A DNA stretch of 64,000 bases from Selaginella moellendorffii (GCF_000143415.4 NW_003314294.1:1767015-1831014), one strand, 5' to 3'; numbered from the stretch's first letter, positions 46,437 through 58,501 are shown. Program-made: numbers and translations. The notes: a model not told the origin generated them from the sequence alone.

Positions 46437-46843
46437 ATTGTCATTATCCCACTTGTAAAATAAGGTTTCCAAACCTTTATATAGTATATAAATATAACAA
46501 AATTCAACTGCATTGAGGCACATGCCATTTTATTTTAAACAAGGAAATGTCTACTCAATCACTTCTCACTGCTTCACCTCTCTCTTCTCCTTGTCATCGT
46601 CGTCCAATTTCTTTCCATCCTTTTAATATTGGCTCAGTTGCTCCAAGTCTAGGTGGAGCCCAAGTCCCCATTCAATCTTTACTTTCCCCTTATTAATAAA
46701 ACAACTTCGTAGACTTCCAATAACATGCTGTAACACTTCTAGTATAATGCAAATCCTCTCAAAGAATTGTCTTTTAATATTAATACAATGGCATGGAACC
46801 CCATGCCATAATAAGTTACATTTTTAAATAAATACATGCCATC
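46437..46843. other. Left subterminal region and 3' UTR of the ParB/HAD gene, copy D
   Basis: Noncoding, with a full palindrome at 46788-46809 and half-sites near 46520 and 46836. It is the counterpart of 8468-8874. Confidence 0.6.
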
Positions 46844-49800
46844 TCAGACTGTTATTTTTTGCCTCCAACGCCTATACAATAATCTTGGAATTTCATCACT
46901 CTCCACACTATCAGGATTTAAACCCAATAGTAATGCCATCTCTTCTCTAATACGTCCACGCTCATGTTCAGTGGTCGAAGAACCCATCCGGTTGAGCAGA
47001 TTATGGAGATGCGGATAGTGCTTGGCTAGACAATATACATGCCATAAATGATGACTGGTGTCTGTCCGATCAAATGGCTTCTGATATACCGTTCCATCTG
47101 CCATTTGGTTGATTTCTGCAGCCACCTCCTGGACTGGCCGGTTCTCTATCACCATCGCTTCAAGCCGTTTTGCAAGGTCCCCCAGAACATACGGTTTCTT
47201 CTCCCTAGTTTCCATACTGCAAGAGATGGGGTGCACTGCATATGTGTGCGTGTTCACTGCAGTTTTAATCGGCGAGTCATCGATGATGAGGATTTCACTT
47301 GACCTAGCAGTCCGGTTCATCACTACAGCCTCTGCCTTGACGAAGATGGGCTTGCTACCCCTCACATGGACCATAGTCAAGCAATCCTCCTGCGTTAGGA
47401 GAAAGTCAAATGGTAATATTACTCGCGTCTGATCGTGCATCATCTGTAGCAACGTTAATGCATTGTGGCGCATCATGGATGTCCAAACTCCCAATTGCAA
47501 ATTGAACCCGGCCCTCTGTTTTAAGTGTCGCATGGTCATTATTAGATCCCGTAGTTTCTCCCGTGTGATTAATGTGAATCTGTCTCTTTTGACCAACTTG
47601 CGACCACAGGCTTTGGAGGGTGCAATGACATTCGAGGACGAGCCACGCTCATGGGAGAAAAGGACACCGTTCAGATCAAAAACGATACAGTACTTTCGCC
47701 GTGACTCTGAAATGAAATGCGTCAGCATAAAACATGGTACAAGTCAATTTTACCATCTACAATATTAGCGAATGGTGCTCCCGATGGTCGTTCAAAGGGT
47801 TTTGGTCGAGGAAACGTGAAGGGCGGAAATACTCTCCTCTGCAATGTGGGGTCAATCGCATCCGATGGCGTGTGGGCACATGCCATTTCAGCTGTAGACT
47901 CTGGTACAACTGGCTCAACAGTGGCATGGGGTGGTTCCGATGGCGTGTGATCACACGCCATTTCAGCTGGTGCCTCCGTTGGCAAAGTGGACATGACCGA
48001 ACAGGCAGCAGGGGCGGTGTAGGGAGGTTCCAACGGCGCGTAGTCAGACGATTGGGCACACGTTGGAAATGAGGATACGACCGGCTCGGCGGCTGGGGCG
48101 GCCTCATGCGGGTCCAATGGCGCCTGGTCACCGTCAGTTGGATACGTGGACAAGATTGACTCAGTGGTATGGGCAGCATCAAGTGGAGCGTGGTCAGCTT
48201 GCTTGGCGTTGATATGGATAGTAGCCTCCACCAGCTCTGATGACTCTTGCAGGCAAGTAGAGTCCACTGGCGGATCCATATGCATGTCCAAATATCTCCC
48301 TTCGATTGAGATGGTATCCTCCCGTGCTACTAAAAACAAACTCATTAGCACATTGAATCGACTATACTGTATTTACCATCAACTGCTATTGAGGAACTAG
48401 GACCGATATCACTTGGGCGCACTGCTGATTCTGAAGGATTGGACATACGTTTCGACCCTTGCTTGGCACTATCCTTCCTCGACACTAAAGGCTAGAGTTT
48501 GTATCTTAATTCAACTGAATAATCTCTACTTACCATTTCTTCTGCGACCTACATGGACAATGTTAGAAATGGTAAAAGGTTAGGAATGGATGTACTATTA
48601 TTTACCTGATGGTTTGTCTTGTATGACCTTCCTCCGCTGCTCTTTGGCCACCTCAGGCTGGCCATCGTCGTCATCATCGTCATCATCGTTATTGTGATCG
48701 TCACCATTGTGAGGACCATCCAAGTCCTCTTCGTCCTCCTCTTCTTCGTCCTCCTCTTCTTCGTCCTCCTCTTCGTCCTTCTGCTCTTCCTGCTCATTAT
48801 CTTTCTCTGGCTCCTCATCCCCCTCTTGCATTTCTTCCATAGGCTGCTCAGGCTGGATTGCTTGTTTTTCCAGGACCATCTTGGAAAAATCATCTGGCCG
48901 AGTCTCCATCTCAAAATACAAGACATCCATAGCCTGTTTTAGTGCGTGACCTAGGACCGTATCCTCACCCGACTGTCTTAACATGGTTTCTGCACGTTCT
49001 TGCACCCTTCGAAGACGACGAGATGAGAAAAACGTGGCCCTGACTTGAAAAGCATCCCTCATCCATTGTACCTCTCCATTGAGATTGGGGAAGGGGAGTC
49101 CGCCATAGGAATCTGAGTCAGAAGGTGGTGACTGGCTCCTTTCACTCAGCCCTTGATCTGCAATGAATGGCATGAGCACACACGCCATAACCGCGAGGCA
49201 TTACCTATCATCTTTTTGTTGCCCTTCTTCCTTTTCGAATCAAACGCCTCTGATCCCGACGACTGTCCAACGTGCTTTCGCTTTTTATGACCACTGTCAG
49301 TTTGAGCTTGGCTGGTGCTTGCCTGTTTTGCCTTTGAAGAAGTGTCTCCTGCAAGGAATGGCATGAGACCACACGCCATTGTAAATATAATTTGTACCTC
49401 CTTTTTTCCTATTGCTTGTCTGTTTGTCCTTCTTCGACGCGCCACCAGTGCGCTTTTCAGTCCTCGTGTCTGAATATTCACAACGATCTATAATCAAAAT
49501 GGCGTGAGGCCTCACGTGACCTTACCTTGTGCAGGTTGTGACCTCGGCCTAACATCAGTAGCTGTTAACGCCGTTTCAGCATCTGGGGGTGGCCACGCTC
49601 CTGCATACAGAGCTTGTGAGATAACATTTAAACTTAAAGTGCGTACTCACCAGGTTCGTAGAGAAGATACTGTTTTTCTTTGGCAATTGTAATTATATGC
49701 TCCATTGAAGTCACCTCTTCAATGGAGTTTGTCACCACAACACACGGGACACCCTTGAGTAGTGCGGCTCGAAAGAATAGTCTGCCGCAGTTGTACTCGA

Positions 49801-52572
49801 CAACGCATTTGCCCTTGGAGTCACCCGCTATTGCGTTGAAGACCCAGCTGAGCATTTCCCATGCTGCACCTGGAGCTTTCTTTGGATTCGAAAGCTCCAT
49901 AGCCGTCTTCAGTTCCTCAGGCACGGGTAAATTGACCTCCCTCAGATCAATTCGATCAGCTTTGTTGAACGAAGCTGGGAAGTCACTCCAGTCCCACTCT
50001 GCTGCAGGACCAATAACAAGGGCGACTGTGAAGATGCGGACATTCGTCGGTATCTTCTTCTTAGCCATTATCCCATGGATCTCCCGCATCTCCTTGCCTT
50101 TCAACCGAGCCTTCACCTCGTTCAAGGCCTTCCAGAACTTGTGATAGGATTCGGAGTCGTAGATCATATAGTGGACTGAAGATTCCACCTCCGCAAGTCC
50201 CACCATTAAGTCAATGATGGAGCTGACTTCGTCTGCATGAGTGATCTCCTCGTTTGTGAAGTCCATCACACAAAAGATGTTCTTGACCTGCTCATCTCCG
50301 CGGGAAACGATGCTCCTCCACCTTTGATCCTCATCCGAATTCACGTATACCCGGTAAGGTTCTCGATAGGCCTCTGCTGCGGGGTCGAGCTGTTTCTGAA
50401 GCCGGCGGTCGACATCCCTCTTAATGAAATTTGGATACTGATCCAACTTCTCAGCTTTACTTTTCGTGGCATCCCGCAGCAGATCGATGAACTTGGGGGC
50501 CCCCTTCACGTACTCGTCGATGTCTTCATTTGACAAGTCCAGCTCTTCCATCATCTCTTGCGTGGTGTCGATGCTCACCCTCGCCACGGCCACTTGCTCG
50601 AAGATCCAATCCTTCAATAGCGCACGAGCTCTCAGAGTCGTGCACAAGTCCTCGTATGTCACAATATGGCCGGGAGTCATTTTGGTCTTGTTGAAGACTA
50701 CCTCACCAAGTAGAAGAGCATTAGCCACTGTCAGAAGGTCGTCGTCGTCTAGAGACCGCGAGAAACGCAAGGCGTTGAGCTTCAAATCATTGGGCTTCCG
50801 ACCGTCCTCCACACCCATTGAGTTTAGCAACTCCCCGTCATGGTACCTCCTTAGCACATCTACCCATTTGTCAAAAACAACTTTTGTCGCGAGTAGAATG
50901 TTATGGATGCTGAGTGTGTCATTGACCCCCAGTGTTTTCGAGAGAAGACTCGAGAATTCCTGCAATGGAAATGGCGTGAGGCCACATGCTATGCCACATG
51001 CAACGAGGCTTACCTGCCAGGCGCTAGTTGCTAGTGCACGTCCTTGTCCTGGTTTTTGTGGCTTCTTCAGTTGAACCCAGAGCTTCCGTGTTCGTGCCAA
51101 TGTCTCGTGCAGACCCGATTTGTAGCACGTTTCTTGCTTGACATTCTGCGCGTGGGAGATGTATATGATAGATCGGAGGGGCGAGTTGCCTTTTATCAGG
51201 CGGACAACTCTTGTCTTGAAGACTTTCTTCACCTCCTCGCCCACCATAATATCCACAACTATCTGTTGCATCGCCAAGCTAGAATGCTGCCCGGAGACGG
51301 CATAGAACCGGATGTTCTGATCGTCCAACACCTTCCTATTGATCAAGTCTGGAAACCTCGTCTCGCCCTTCATTGTTCGGTAGTAGGGGATCACGTCTGC
51401 GATGTCGGGTGTTACTGGACTTGCCAGCATCTTCTGCTTCAGTTTCTCCACCCACTCATCAGATACTAGCCTGTGGTTGTATTTGCTTTGGATCTCGATA
51501 CGGCTCACGTCGATTGTATATACTTTGTTGGAATAGTAACAAGTACTATTATCTGCGACGATTTTTGCTGCCTCTTCTTGCTCTTTCTGCTCTTTGCGGC
51601 TCTTCTTTTTGGTGGGTGTAGTGTTCGAACCCGAGGCAATGGCATCACCGAGTAGCTTCTTTTTTGGAGCAGCAGAGTCGGACGTCGGCTTGAGCTTGAC
51701 CACCCTTTTCTGCTTCGGGGTAGTTTCCAGATCGACCCCCTTCCCCTTCGCTTCGCAAACTGGAGGCACTCTCAACGGCTCAATGTTGGAATATAGTTTT
51801 TGAACATCGCCGTAGGTGAGGTCCGTGGATTCCATGTGATCTTCATAGACCCGCAGCGTCTTTGAAATTGTGGGCCTCCTGGACAACCTCTCCCTAGCTC
51901 CCTCTAGGAATTCCTCATAGCCGCTGCCCCCCTCCGGGAAGCCGCTAGGATGTGCAAGGTGGATCTTGAAGGCGGACGCTGTCTCTACCACAAGTGCCAG
52001 TCCATATTCTTGCATGGAACTGTATGGAGTGTCTGTCACTTGGATGAGGATCCCCATGCATTCTTTTCTCCCACCATCTGTGTTGTACAGCATCAGATCC
52101 TCGCCTTCCATCCCGAAAGTCCAACTGGTGAGCTCCTCCCCCTTCTCTGCATCCACATTGACAGTGCCTGGAAGAAGAACGCAATTCCTCGCCTGTTCAG
52201 AAATGCACAACAATTAGAGCTGACAGATGAAAAGCTAGCAGCTGGAAATAACGTGAGGCCACACGCCATTCACCACTGCATCAGATGTCTTGAGGCTGCA
52301 TCCTAAGATGGCGTGAGGCTACACGCCATCTGTAACCGGACTGCACTCGAGAGCCCAATCGGTGCATGCCAATGTTGCTACTGAATGGCATGTGGCCTCA
52401 TGCCATTTTCTACTTGGCCTAAAAGACTTACCATTTGAAGCCGAATGGAGGCCGTGACAATCGAGGCTGGACTCGCTGGCGAATGTGCACTGTGTGTGCA
52501 GCGGATCGTAGCAGCAAGGCTACTCTGCCACTTACAGTTGGAGAGTGGTGCTGAAATCTCCCGGGACGCCAA
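46844..52572 (-). CDS. Large multidomain ParB-like / methyltransferase-like / HAD phosphatase protein, copy D (11 exons)
   Basis: Exons on - are 52572-52432, 52192-51014, 50959-49651, 49600-49526, 49487-49398, 49348-49205, 49157-48606, 48548-48534, 48484-48377, 48329-47754, 47706-46844; 1683 aa. The five extra residues relative to copy B come from one more repeat in the Asp/Glu run of exon 7. All splice sites are kept, including the 15-nt exon 8 and the 38-bp intron 4. Domains are as in copy B: ParB/sulfiredoxin-like, degenerate methyltransferase-like, basic stretch (KKRKH, KRKKG), acidic run, Pro-rich part with two MACxHTPS repeats encoded by palindromes, and FCP1/NIF-type HAD. Exon 1 (47 aa) begins MASREISAPLSNCKW. 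The basic patches could be nuclear localisation signals. A transposon-borne cargo or accessory factor is the best reading; its biochemical role is not known. Confidence 0.84.
47940..47961. repeat. Perfect 22-bp palindrome within coding exon 10
   Basis: ATGGCGTGTGA followed by its exact complement. It encodes MACDHTPS on the - strand. It is the cleanest member of the element palindrome family and occurs also at 9971-9992. Confidence 0.95.
49167..49518. repeat. Three intron-borne palindromes of the large gene (copy D)
   Basis: Palindromes at 49167-49188, 49358-49379 and 49499-49518 each fill most of a separate tiny intron (47, 49 and 38 bp). The intron is little more than donor, palindrome and acceptor (CATTGCAG, CCTTGCAG, GATTATAG). 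The same three are at 11183-11204, 11374-11395 and 11515-11534 in copy B. Confidence 0.85.
52249..52406. repeat. Three palindromes inside the 239-bp first intron (copy D)
   Basis: At about 52249-52269, 52308-52329 and 52385-52406, all with ATGGCRTG / CAYGCCAT half-sites and a GGCC-type centre (the first has lost part of one half). The copy B equivalents lie near 14265, 14324 and 14401. Confidence 0.85.
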
Positions 52573-55359
52573 GTGGGCTGCGTGTGGGTGGTGGAGTGGG
52601 CGGCGGAGTTGGCGGCGAAGTTACAAACTGGGTGTGTCTTGAAGTGGACGCCGATGCACATGAGCGCGATGCGAGCGCGAGTGTGATGCAAGCGCGAGTG
52701 GACGCCGATGCACACGAGAAACCTGTAGAGAAGTGAGCGTGATCGCGAGTGGGAGCGCGATGCGAGCGGGAGCGCGAGTGTGATGCGAGCGCGAGCGCGA
52801 GTGTGCGAGCGCGAGTACAAAGCAAAATGCAAAACCTAACCTCACACGCGCGAAATGTCACAACGGTTGGTAATCCCGCCACGTCATCATTCCTCGGACT
52901 TGGGCGCCACCATTAATTTCTGGATTGCCGCGCGCATGCAAGCACGCAAAATCCAAAAGAAATCCGCAACGTCATCATTCCTCGGACTGCATGCACGCGA
53001 AATCCAAAAGAAAGATCATGATTGGGATATCATTTAATACCCTCGCTATATTTATACCATGCATGATTGGATATTCCAAAGCATCTTGTATTTCCAAAAA
53101 TGGCAGATGTTCAGCTAAATAAAGAAATTCTATCTGTTTCTATTTTTCTCTCAAATCAATATTATAGCGTGTGGGCTCATGCAATTTTGAACCAAAGAAA
53201 CCCAAAAAACGTTGGACCCAAAATATTTTGAAAAAACCCAAAAAACCCTAAACATTTTAAACCCAAAAATCCAGGCGTCCTGTGGCGTTATTCCTTGAAT
53301 GGCATGTGGGCGCATGCCATTTTCAGGGCCAAATGCTGAATGGAGAAAAATTCCCTTTCAGTGCAAATGCTGCAAGAGGCAGATGCCGAGCACAAAGGAC
53401 TGTAACTACCTCACATGACACAGATAAACTTTTCTCTATTTGGCAAAGATAAACTTTATAGCGTGTGGGCTCATGCAATTTTGAACCCAAAAAATGCACC
53501 AAAAAATTCTCGGCGTCATCTGGCATTATCTCTTGAATGGCGTGGGGCCGCATGCCATTTTCAGGGGCACATAGGAGTATATTCCTAGGATATTCTGACA
53601 CGCGCGAGATTTTTTTGAGTTTTCTGGAGATCCAACCGTTAGATCGCAACTAGATTTTACAGAATGGTATACAATGCCTTTCTTGATGACCCTGCAAAGA
53701 AGCATCTCGATCGGACACCACATGAGACCACACGAGCCTTACAATGTTTCAGGGGCATTTGCCATATATCCGACCGTTATTTTGCTCCAAGATTTTACAG
53801 TTTGGTGTGCATTGACCTTTCCATCGACACTGCAAAGGGACATCACAATCAGATGCGGGATCACAAGAAACTAACTTCACTAATTCTGGTTTCACCAAGA
53901 TCTACATAAGGAGTTTTGAAATGAAAGGACCCTCTCTATTGAAATGTGTTTATGGTCCTATAGGCATTGTGATATATCAAAGGATTTTGCATCAAGTTCT
54001 GTATTTGCATGTTTATCAAGCTACTGAATTGCTAAACCCTAAACCCTAAACCCTAAACCCTAAACATGTGGCAAATGCTGCGTGAAGAAAGATGCCCTTT
54101 CTGGGCAAATGCTGTAAGAGGCAGATGCCGAGCAGATGTATCTCAGGCTAGCGAAGGGGACGAACGAAAGCTAGCTATAAACATGACGGGATGCAAATAG
54201 ATTACTAGGCTGGTCCTGCGAAAATCAAAAACCATAATTGAAAATATTGAAAATGCAAAAAGAAAGGTTTATAATATTTTTGAATTTTAAGCAACCAAAG
54301 GAATGTAAGTAGGGCATGTGTTTGTAAGTTTAAAAATGCCTCAACCACTTAAATTCCCAAGTAAATAAAGCTGTTTCTATTTTTGGTACAGGTAAACTTT
54401 ATAGCGTGTGGGCTCATGCAATTTTGAACCCAAAAATGCACCAAAAAATGCTCGACTAGCATTATTCTTTGAATGGCATGTGGCCTTATATTGCCATAAA
54501 TGGACGTACACACACAGCATAATTATTCCTTTACATGGCGAATAATCTTGGCGCGGATCGCTGACATGGCATGGCAAAGTTCGAATCACTGACATGGCAC
54601 AGCTGGATCGAGGCAAGGACATGATGTGACAAAGTTCAACCTCCGACAGCAAAGTCTAGAAGCTACTCAGTTTGAAATTTGTCAGAGGAATCATAAGATC
54701 TGGTTTGTCAGAGGATTTGATGTGACGTTCAAGCGTGTGTTATTTTTGAATTCTCGAACTCATTCCTAGGTCTATCATTTTTGTGCGCCGTGTTCTTGGT
54801 TCCGCTGAGCGCAGTGAGCGCTGCTTGTGTAAGCGGTGTTGTGGGCTGTGGTTTATGCGTCTACGAGCGGTTGCGGCATTGCGAGCGCCATTGCGAGCGG
54901 CAGTTTATGCGAGTGGCAGTTTGTGCGAGCGGCGCTACGAGCAGTTGCGGTGTTGCGAGCGGCGCTACGAGTAGTTGCGGTGTTGCGAGCGGCACTGTCT
55001 TTGGTGTGGCTACCGCTTCCTCTTGATATTCGGCACTTGTGCTTCCTGGTATGTTCACCATGGAATGGCTTAGGACCACATTTAGAAATGGCATGAGGCC
55101 ACATGCCATCTTGGGCCCTTGCAATTTCATGGCTAGCGTATTGTCATGTATGTTTTTACTTGCCTGCAGCTGTGTGTATATCAAGATGGCATGAGGCCTC
55201 ATGCCAATTTTGTGAATGCAAAATTTCACGTGGGTGTCAATAGCATGTTTGAATAATGGCATGTGGCCTCATGCTATTGAGGTTGTTTGGTATGTTATGA
55301 TTTAGGCCATTCTTCAATCATTTTTTGTATGGTCTTAACTTCTTTTCTGCACTTTCAGA
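52573..55359. promoter_or_regulatory. Divergent intergenic region of the giant element, copy D
   Basis: It holds GCGAG-rich arrays near both genes (about 52655-52820 and 54790-55005) and full palindromes at 53299-53320, 53537-53558, 55088-55109, 55186-55207 and 55256-55277. Three copies of a TAGCGTGTGGGCTCATGCAA-type decayed half palindrome lie near 53165, 53459 and 54402. A GAGGCAGATGCCGAGCA module occurs at about 53375 and 54118, and a telomere-type tract is at 54032-54065. A CTGCACTTTCAG acceptor immediately before the transposase ATG suggests a 5' UTR intron. No TATA box stands out at either end. Confidence 0.6.
54032..54065. repeat. Telomere-type repeat tract (copy D)
   Basis: Tandem CTAAACC units, identical in place to 16048-16082 in copy B. 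Confidence 0.85.
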
Positions 55360-58300
55360 ATGGCCTTCAGGGTTGGGGAAAAGGTTTACATTTTGAATGG
55401 TGGGAAGAGAGTTGCAAAAGGGACCCTTGTGTCTATGGATCGGAACTTTGTTATACACTGTCAAAGGCTTAGGGAAGGCAATGCTGCTGTATCAGTAGAG
55501 ACTGTCTTCGATGGGAATGTGGTCGCTATTGAACGAGGAGAGATGGTCGTCGGGGTAAATGTTGTTGTTGCCTTGAAAAATCTTCAGAAGAAAGCAGATG
55601 TTGGGGACAGCGCAAGTGCGACGCATGTTCCCTCCGTGGATCTTAAGAACCGTGCTACATGGATTCAGGCGAAGGTGTTTCTAAACAACCCCGAGGGGGA
55701 GGTGGTAGCTGAGGGCTTAGCCACAGTTGTCGATCCAAGAGATGCGGTTGCTAATCAAGAATTGGGCTGGGATGATATTGGAGTTGGGATTTTAGAGGTT
55801 GTTGACACAGAAGAAAACAGTCTGACTATTGGAAGCATTGTGCGGTGGAAATTGAGGCACTTAGTGTTTGAGAATGTGAAGGATTCACAATCAAACACCA
55901 CTACAACTGATGACAGAACATCTCTTCATGGGAAAAGAAAGTACACCTTCCTAAAGCGCAGCCAAAGGGATCTGAGCAACGAACCGAAAAGGCAGAAAAT
56001 GGCGATGGAGGTTCAAATGGTCTCGACAGTTGCTTGTTGCAAGAGGAGGTGCTGTCAACATGCTGATTGGGATGCTATTGAAGAGGAGAGAGCAAGATAC
56101 AAGACATTGTCCTGGAAGGCAGCTCGCAATTTTGTGTATGAGGCATTACGGTCATCTGTTGATGCTTCAGAATATCAGGTGGGGGGCATGGTCTTCCAGA
56201 GGGGTTTGGTCTGCATGAAGGCATGAAGAATCATTTATGGAGTCCCTCGAAGCACATTCTACAGAATCAAAACTGAGTTCGAGGAACAAAGGGTTCAACA
56301 GGCAGTCTATGGGAACGACGGTACGCACAAAACTAGGGGTCATGTTGTATATGGAGAGGCAATCTTCAAGAGGTTTGTCGAGACATGTAGCGAGCAGCAA
56401 CCACATAAAACCCGCCTCTTGGAAGATGGAACACGAGACACCCAACGAGTTCTCCCTTCCATGTATACCAAGGGGGCCATATTGGAAGATGTGAATCGGG
56501 AACTCCAGAGTAATGGCTACAGGAAGCTGAGCCAATCTAGATTTAGTAGATTGTGGAGCAACAGGTTCAGGGATGTGAGTATAGGAAAGTACTCCAGCTT
56601 TTCAAAGTGTGACGAGTGCACTGCTATCAAAATGGCTTTATCGAAGAATTCTTGCAGCGCTCAAGAGCGAGAGACGTTGGTTAGAAGGCGGCTCGACCAC
56701 AACATCGAGCAGAGAAGCTGCAGGACTGCATATTATCATAACAGGATTCTCTCCATGGAGAGACCTGACTCTTACCTCTGCATCATCCACGACAAAATGG
56801 ACCAGAAAAAGACGTGCTTACCTCGACTCAATCCTGCCCCCAAGGCAATCTCTTCATCCATGCAGCTGCCTGTGTCTCTGTTTGGCATAATCGCTCATGG
56901 GCATGGTGCCCAGAACTATGGGAACTTCTTTGTACCTCTATGGGGTGGCGGGGGTGCAAACATGATGATTGTGTCCTTAGCAAAACACTTAAGGTCTCTG
57001 CAAAGTGCGCAGACTGAGCTGAACGGCCAACCCTTGCATAAGGCCCTTGTCGATCGAACCCCATACAGGGTTCAGCTGGAGGAGGAGCAAAGGCTTGCAG
57101 TATCGCGTGGGGCCCCATGCCATCCCAGTGAATATGTTGGCCGTCAGATTGTAGGGTTATCACGTGAGGCCTCATGCCATTCCGACGAGGCTGGTCGCCC
57201 GGTGAATGCATAGCCTCATCCAAACGAAGCAGAATCTCAAGGAAGTTCTTGCGGCCGATGTGGTCTTCCACCCCATCTTCTGCTCCAAATAGACAATGCT
57301 GGCAGTGAGAACAAAAACATGTACATCTTCGCGTACTTGGCGATGCTTGTTGCCAAAGGCATATTTGAAACGGTTACACTTGGCTTTCTCATGGTTGGGC
57401 ACACTCATGAAGACATCGATGCCATGTTCAGTCACCTGGTAGAGTCCCTCCGGCGATCCAATGTCCTCATCCTCCCACAACTCTACGATGAATTCCAAAA
57501 TTGCATCAAAGGCATTGTTGAAGCTGCACTTGTGACAGAGGTTCCAGACTTTAAGGGGTTTGTAAGAGGCTACATCAGGGACGGATCCGAAACACTGATT
57601 GGCCACTCCAAGCCTCTTCAGTTTCATTTCAGCATGCGTGACGGTGCTCCAGTGATGAGGTACAAGATGAGAGAATGGGACACAGTGTGGCTGCCAGTGG
57701 ACGGCATTGAACTCTTCAAGAGAGATCCCATAACTGGGGAACCTATGATTCCTCAGGGTTCCCCACGGCCGATGCACCCGGATGGACTTAAAGACCAGGA
57801 AAGTATAGTGGCCGGGATTAGACAGCATATTGCCTTCTGGAAGAGGGGGTTGGTGTTTGGTGGAGAATCCTATTTTCAGAGGTGCAAGCCTTTGCTCGAA
57901 TACTGGGAGAAGATTATATCTGCTATCCAAAATGGGCCGGTTGTATATGAAGAATTGGAAGAGTCCTTTTGGCCAGAACCCAGAGCACCAGATAGTAGCG
58001 GAACAATGTCCTCTGGAAATGCAGTGACAGATAACGATGTTGAGGATCACTATTGTGGGCCGAGGAACAAGAAGCCGGATTCAGCATTCAATCCAGTACA
58101 GGTCTGCAAAGGAATGGTCGTGCTTGTCAGACCCAGTAATAAAAAACAAATGATATGGGTGGGGCGCTGCATCACTGATGCAGAGGAGGACGCGGAAACT
58201 AACTCCTTCAATGTAACTGTGGAGTGGTTCAAGCCAAGTTCCGGATATACGAAGGATTGCCTAGAAAAGAGATGGGTGCTGAATCCAAGGGATCCCAGCA

Positions 58301-58501
58301 TGAGCATATCGGTGGATAATGTTGTGCATGGTTGGATGCGGAAGCAGAGTGCCACCATCACCTTGCCAGACCATGCAAGAGATGCAGCAAGAGCATTCAT
58401 AACTCGGGTTCAAGGTGAGATTCATTAATATTCCTTTACAAAGTTTCTAATGTATTTTATTTCAAGGTGAACAATCCGAATCTGAATCAGAGGAGGCTTG
58501 A
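55360..58501 (+). pseudogene. DDE-like transposase of giant element, copy D (two nonsense codons)
   Basis: Exon 55360-58414 and last exon 58467-58501 (52-bp intron between) give 1030 codons including stop. The start MAFRVGEKVYILNGGKRVAK lies just after a splice-acceptor-like CTTTCAG. In order: a beta-rich N-terminal part (1-180), basic linker, Cys/His patch CCKRRCCQH (about 228-236), HTH-like region (about 285-305), then the acidic core with HDKMD (about 477-481), TDNAGSENKN (644-653; here IDN) and GHTHEDxDAMF (680-690), and an acidic tail. Codon 289 is TGA (TGG in copies A and C) and codon 618 is TAG (CAG elsewhere), both transitions. The protein family is DUF7869-like by pattern. With 4-bp target duplications it may belong near superfamilies such as Sola, but that is not established here. 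Confidence 0.85.
57106..57180. repeat. Two palindromes inside the transposase core coding region
   Basis: CGTGGGGCCCCATGCCAT (57106-57123) and CACGTGAGGCCTCATGCCAT (57161-57180) lie in the segment separating the HDKMD and TDN motifs. Equivalents occur near 1441-1458 and 1496-1515 (copy A) and in copy C. The segment may be a captured or exonised piece, because it has no counterpart I recognise in related core domains. Confidence 0.7.

Noticed and set aside
46293-46523. 76-codon - strand frame across the left end of copy D
   Set aside because: It mixes element end and antisense of the STRAP exon; the + strand WD40 reading explains the flank.
46788-55277. Palindromes as a CRISPR-like array
   Set aside because: Spacing is irregular, units are self-complementary and lie in a plant transposon; no cas genes.
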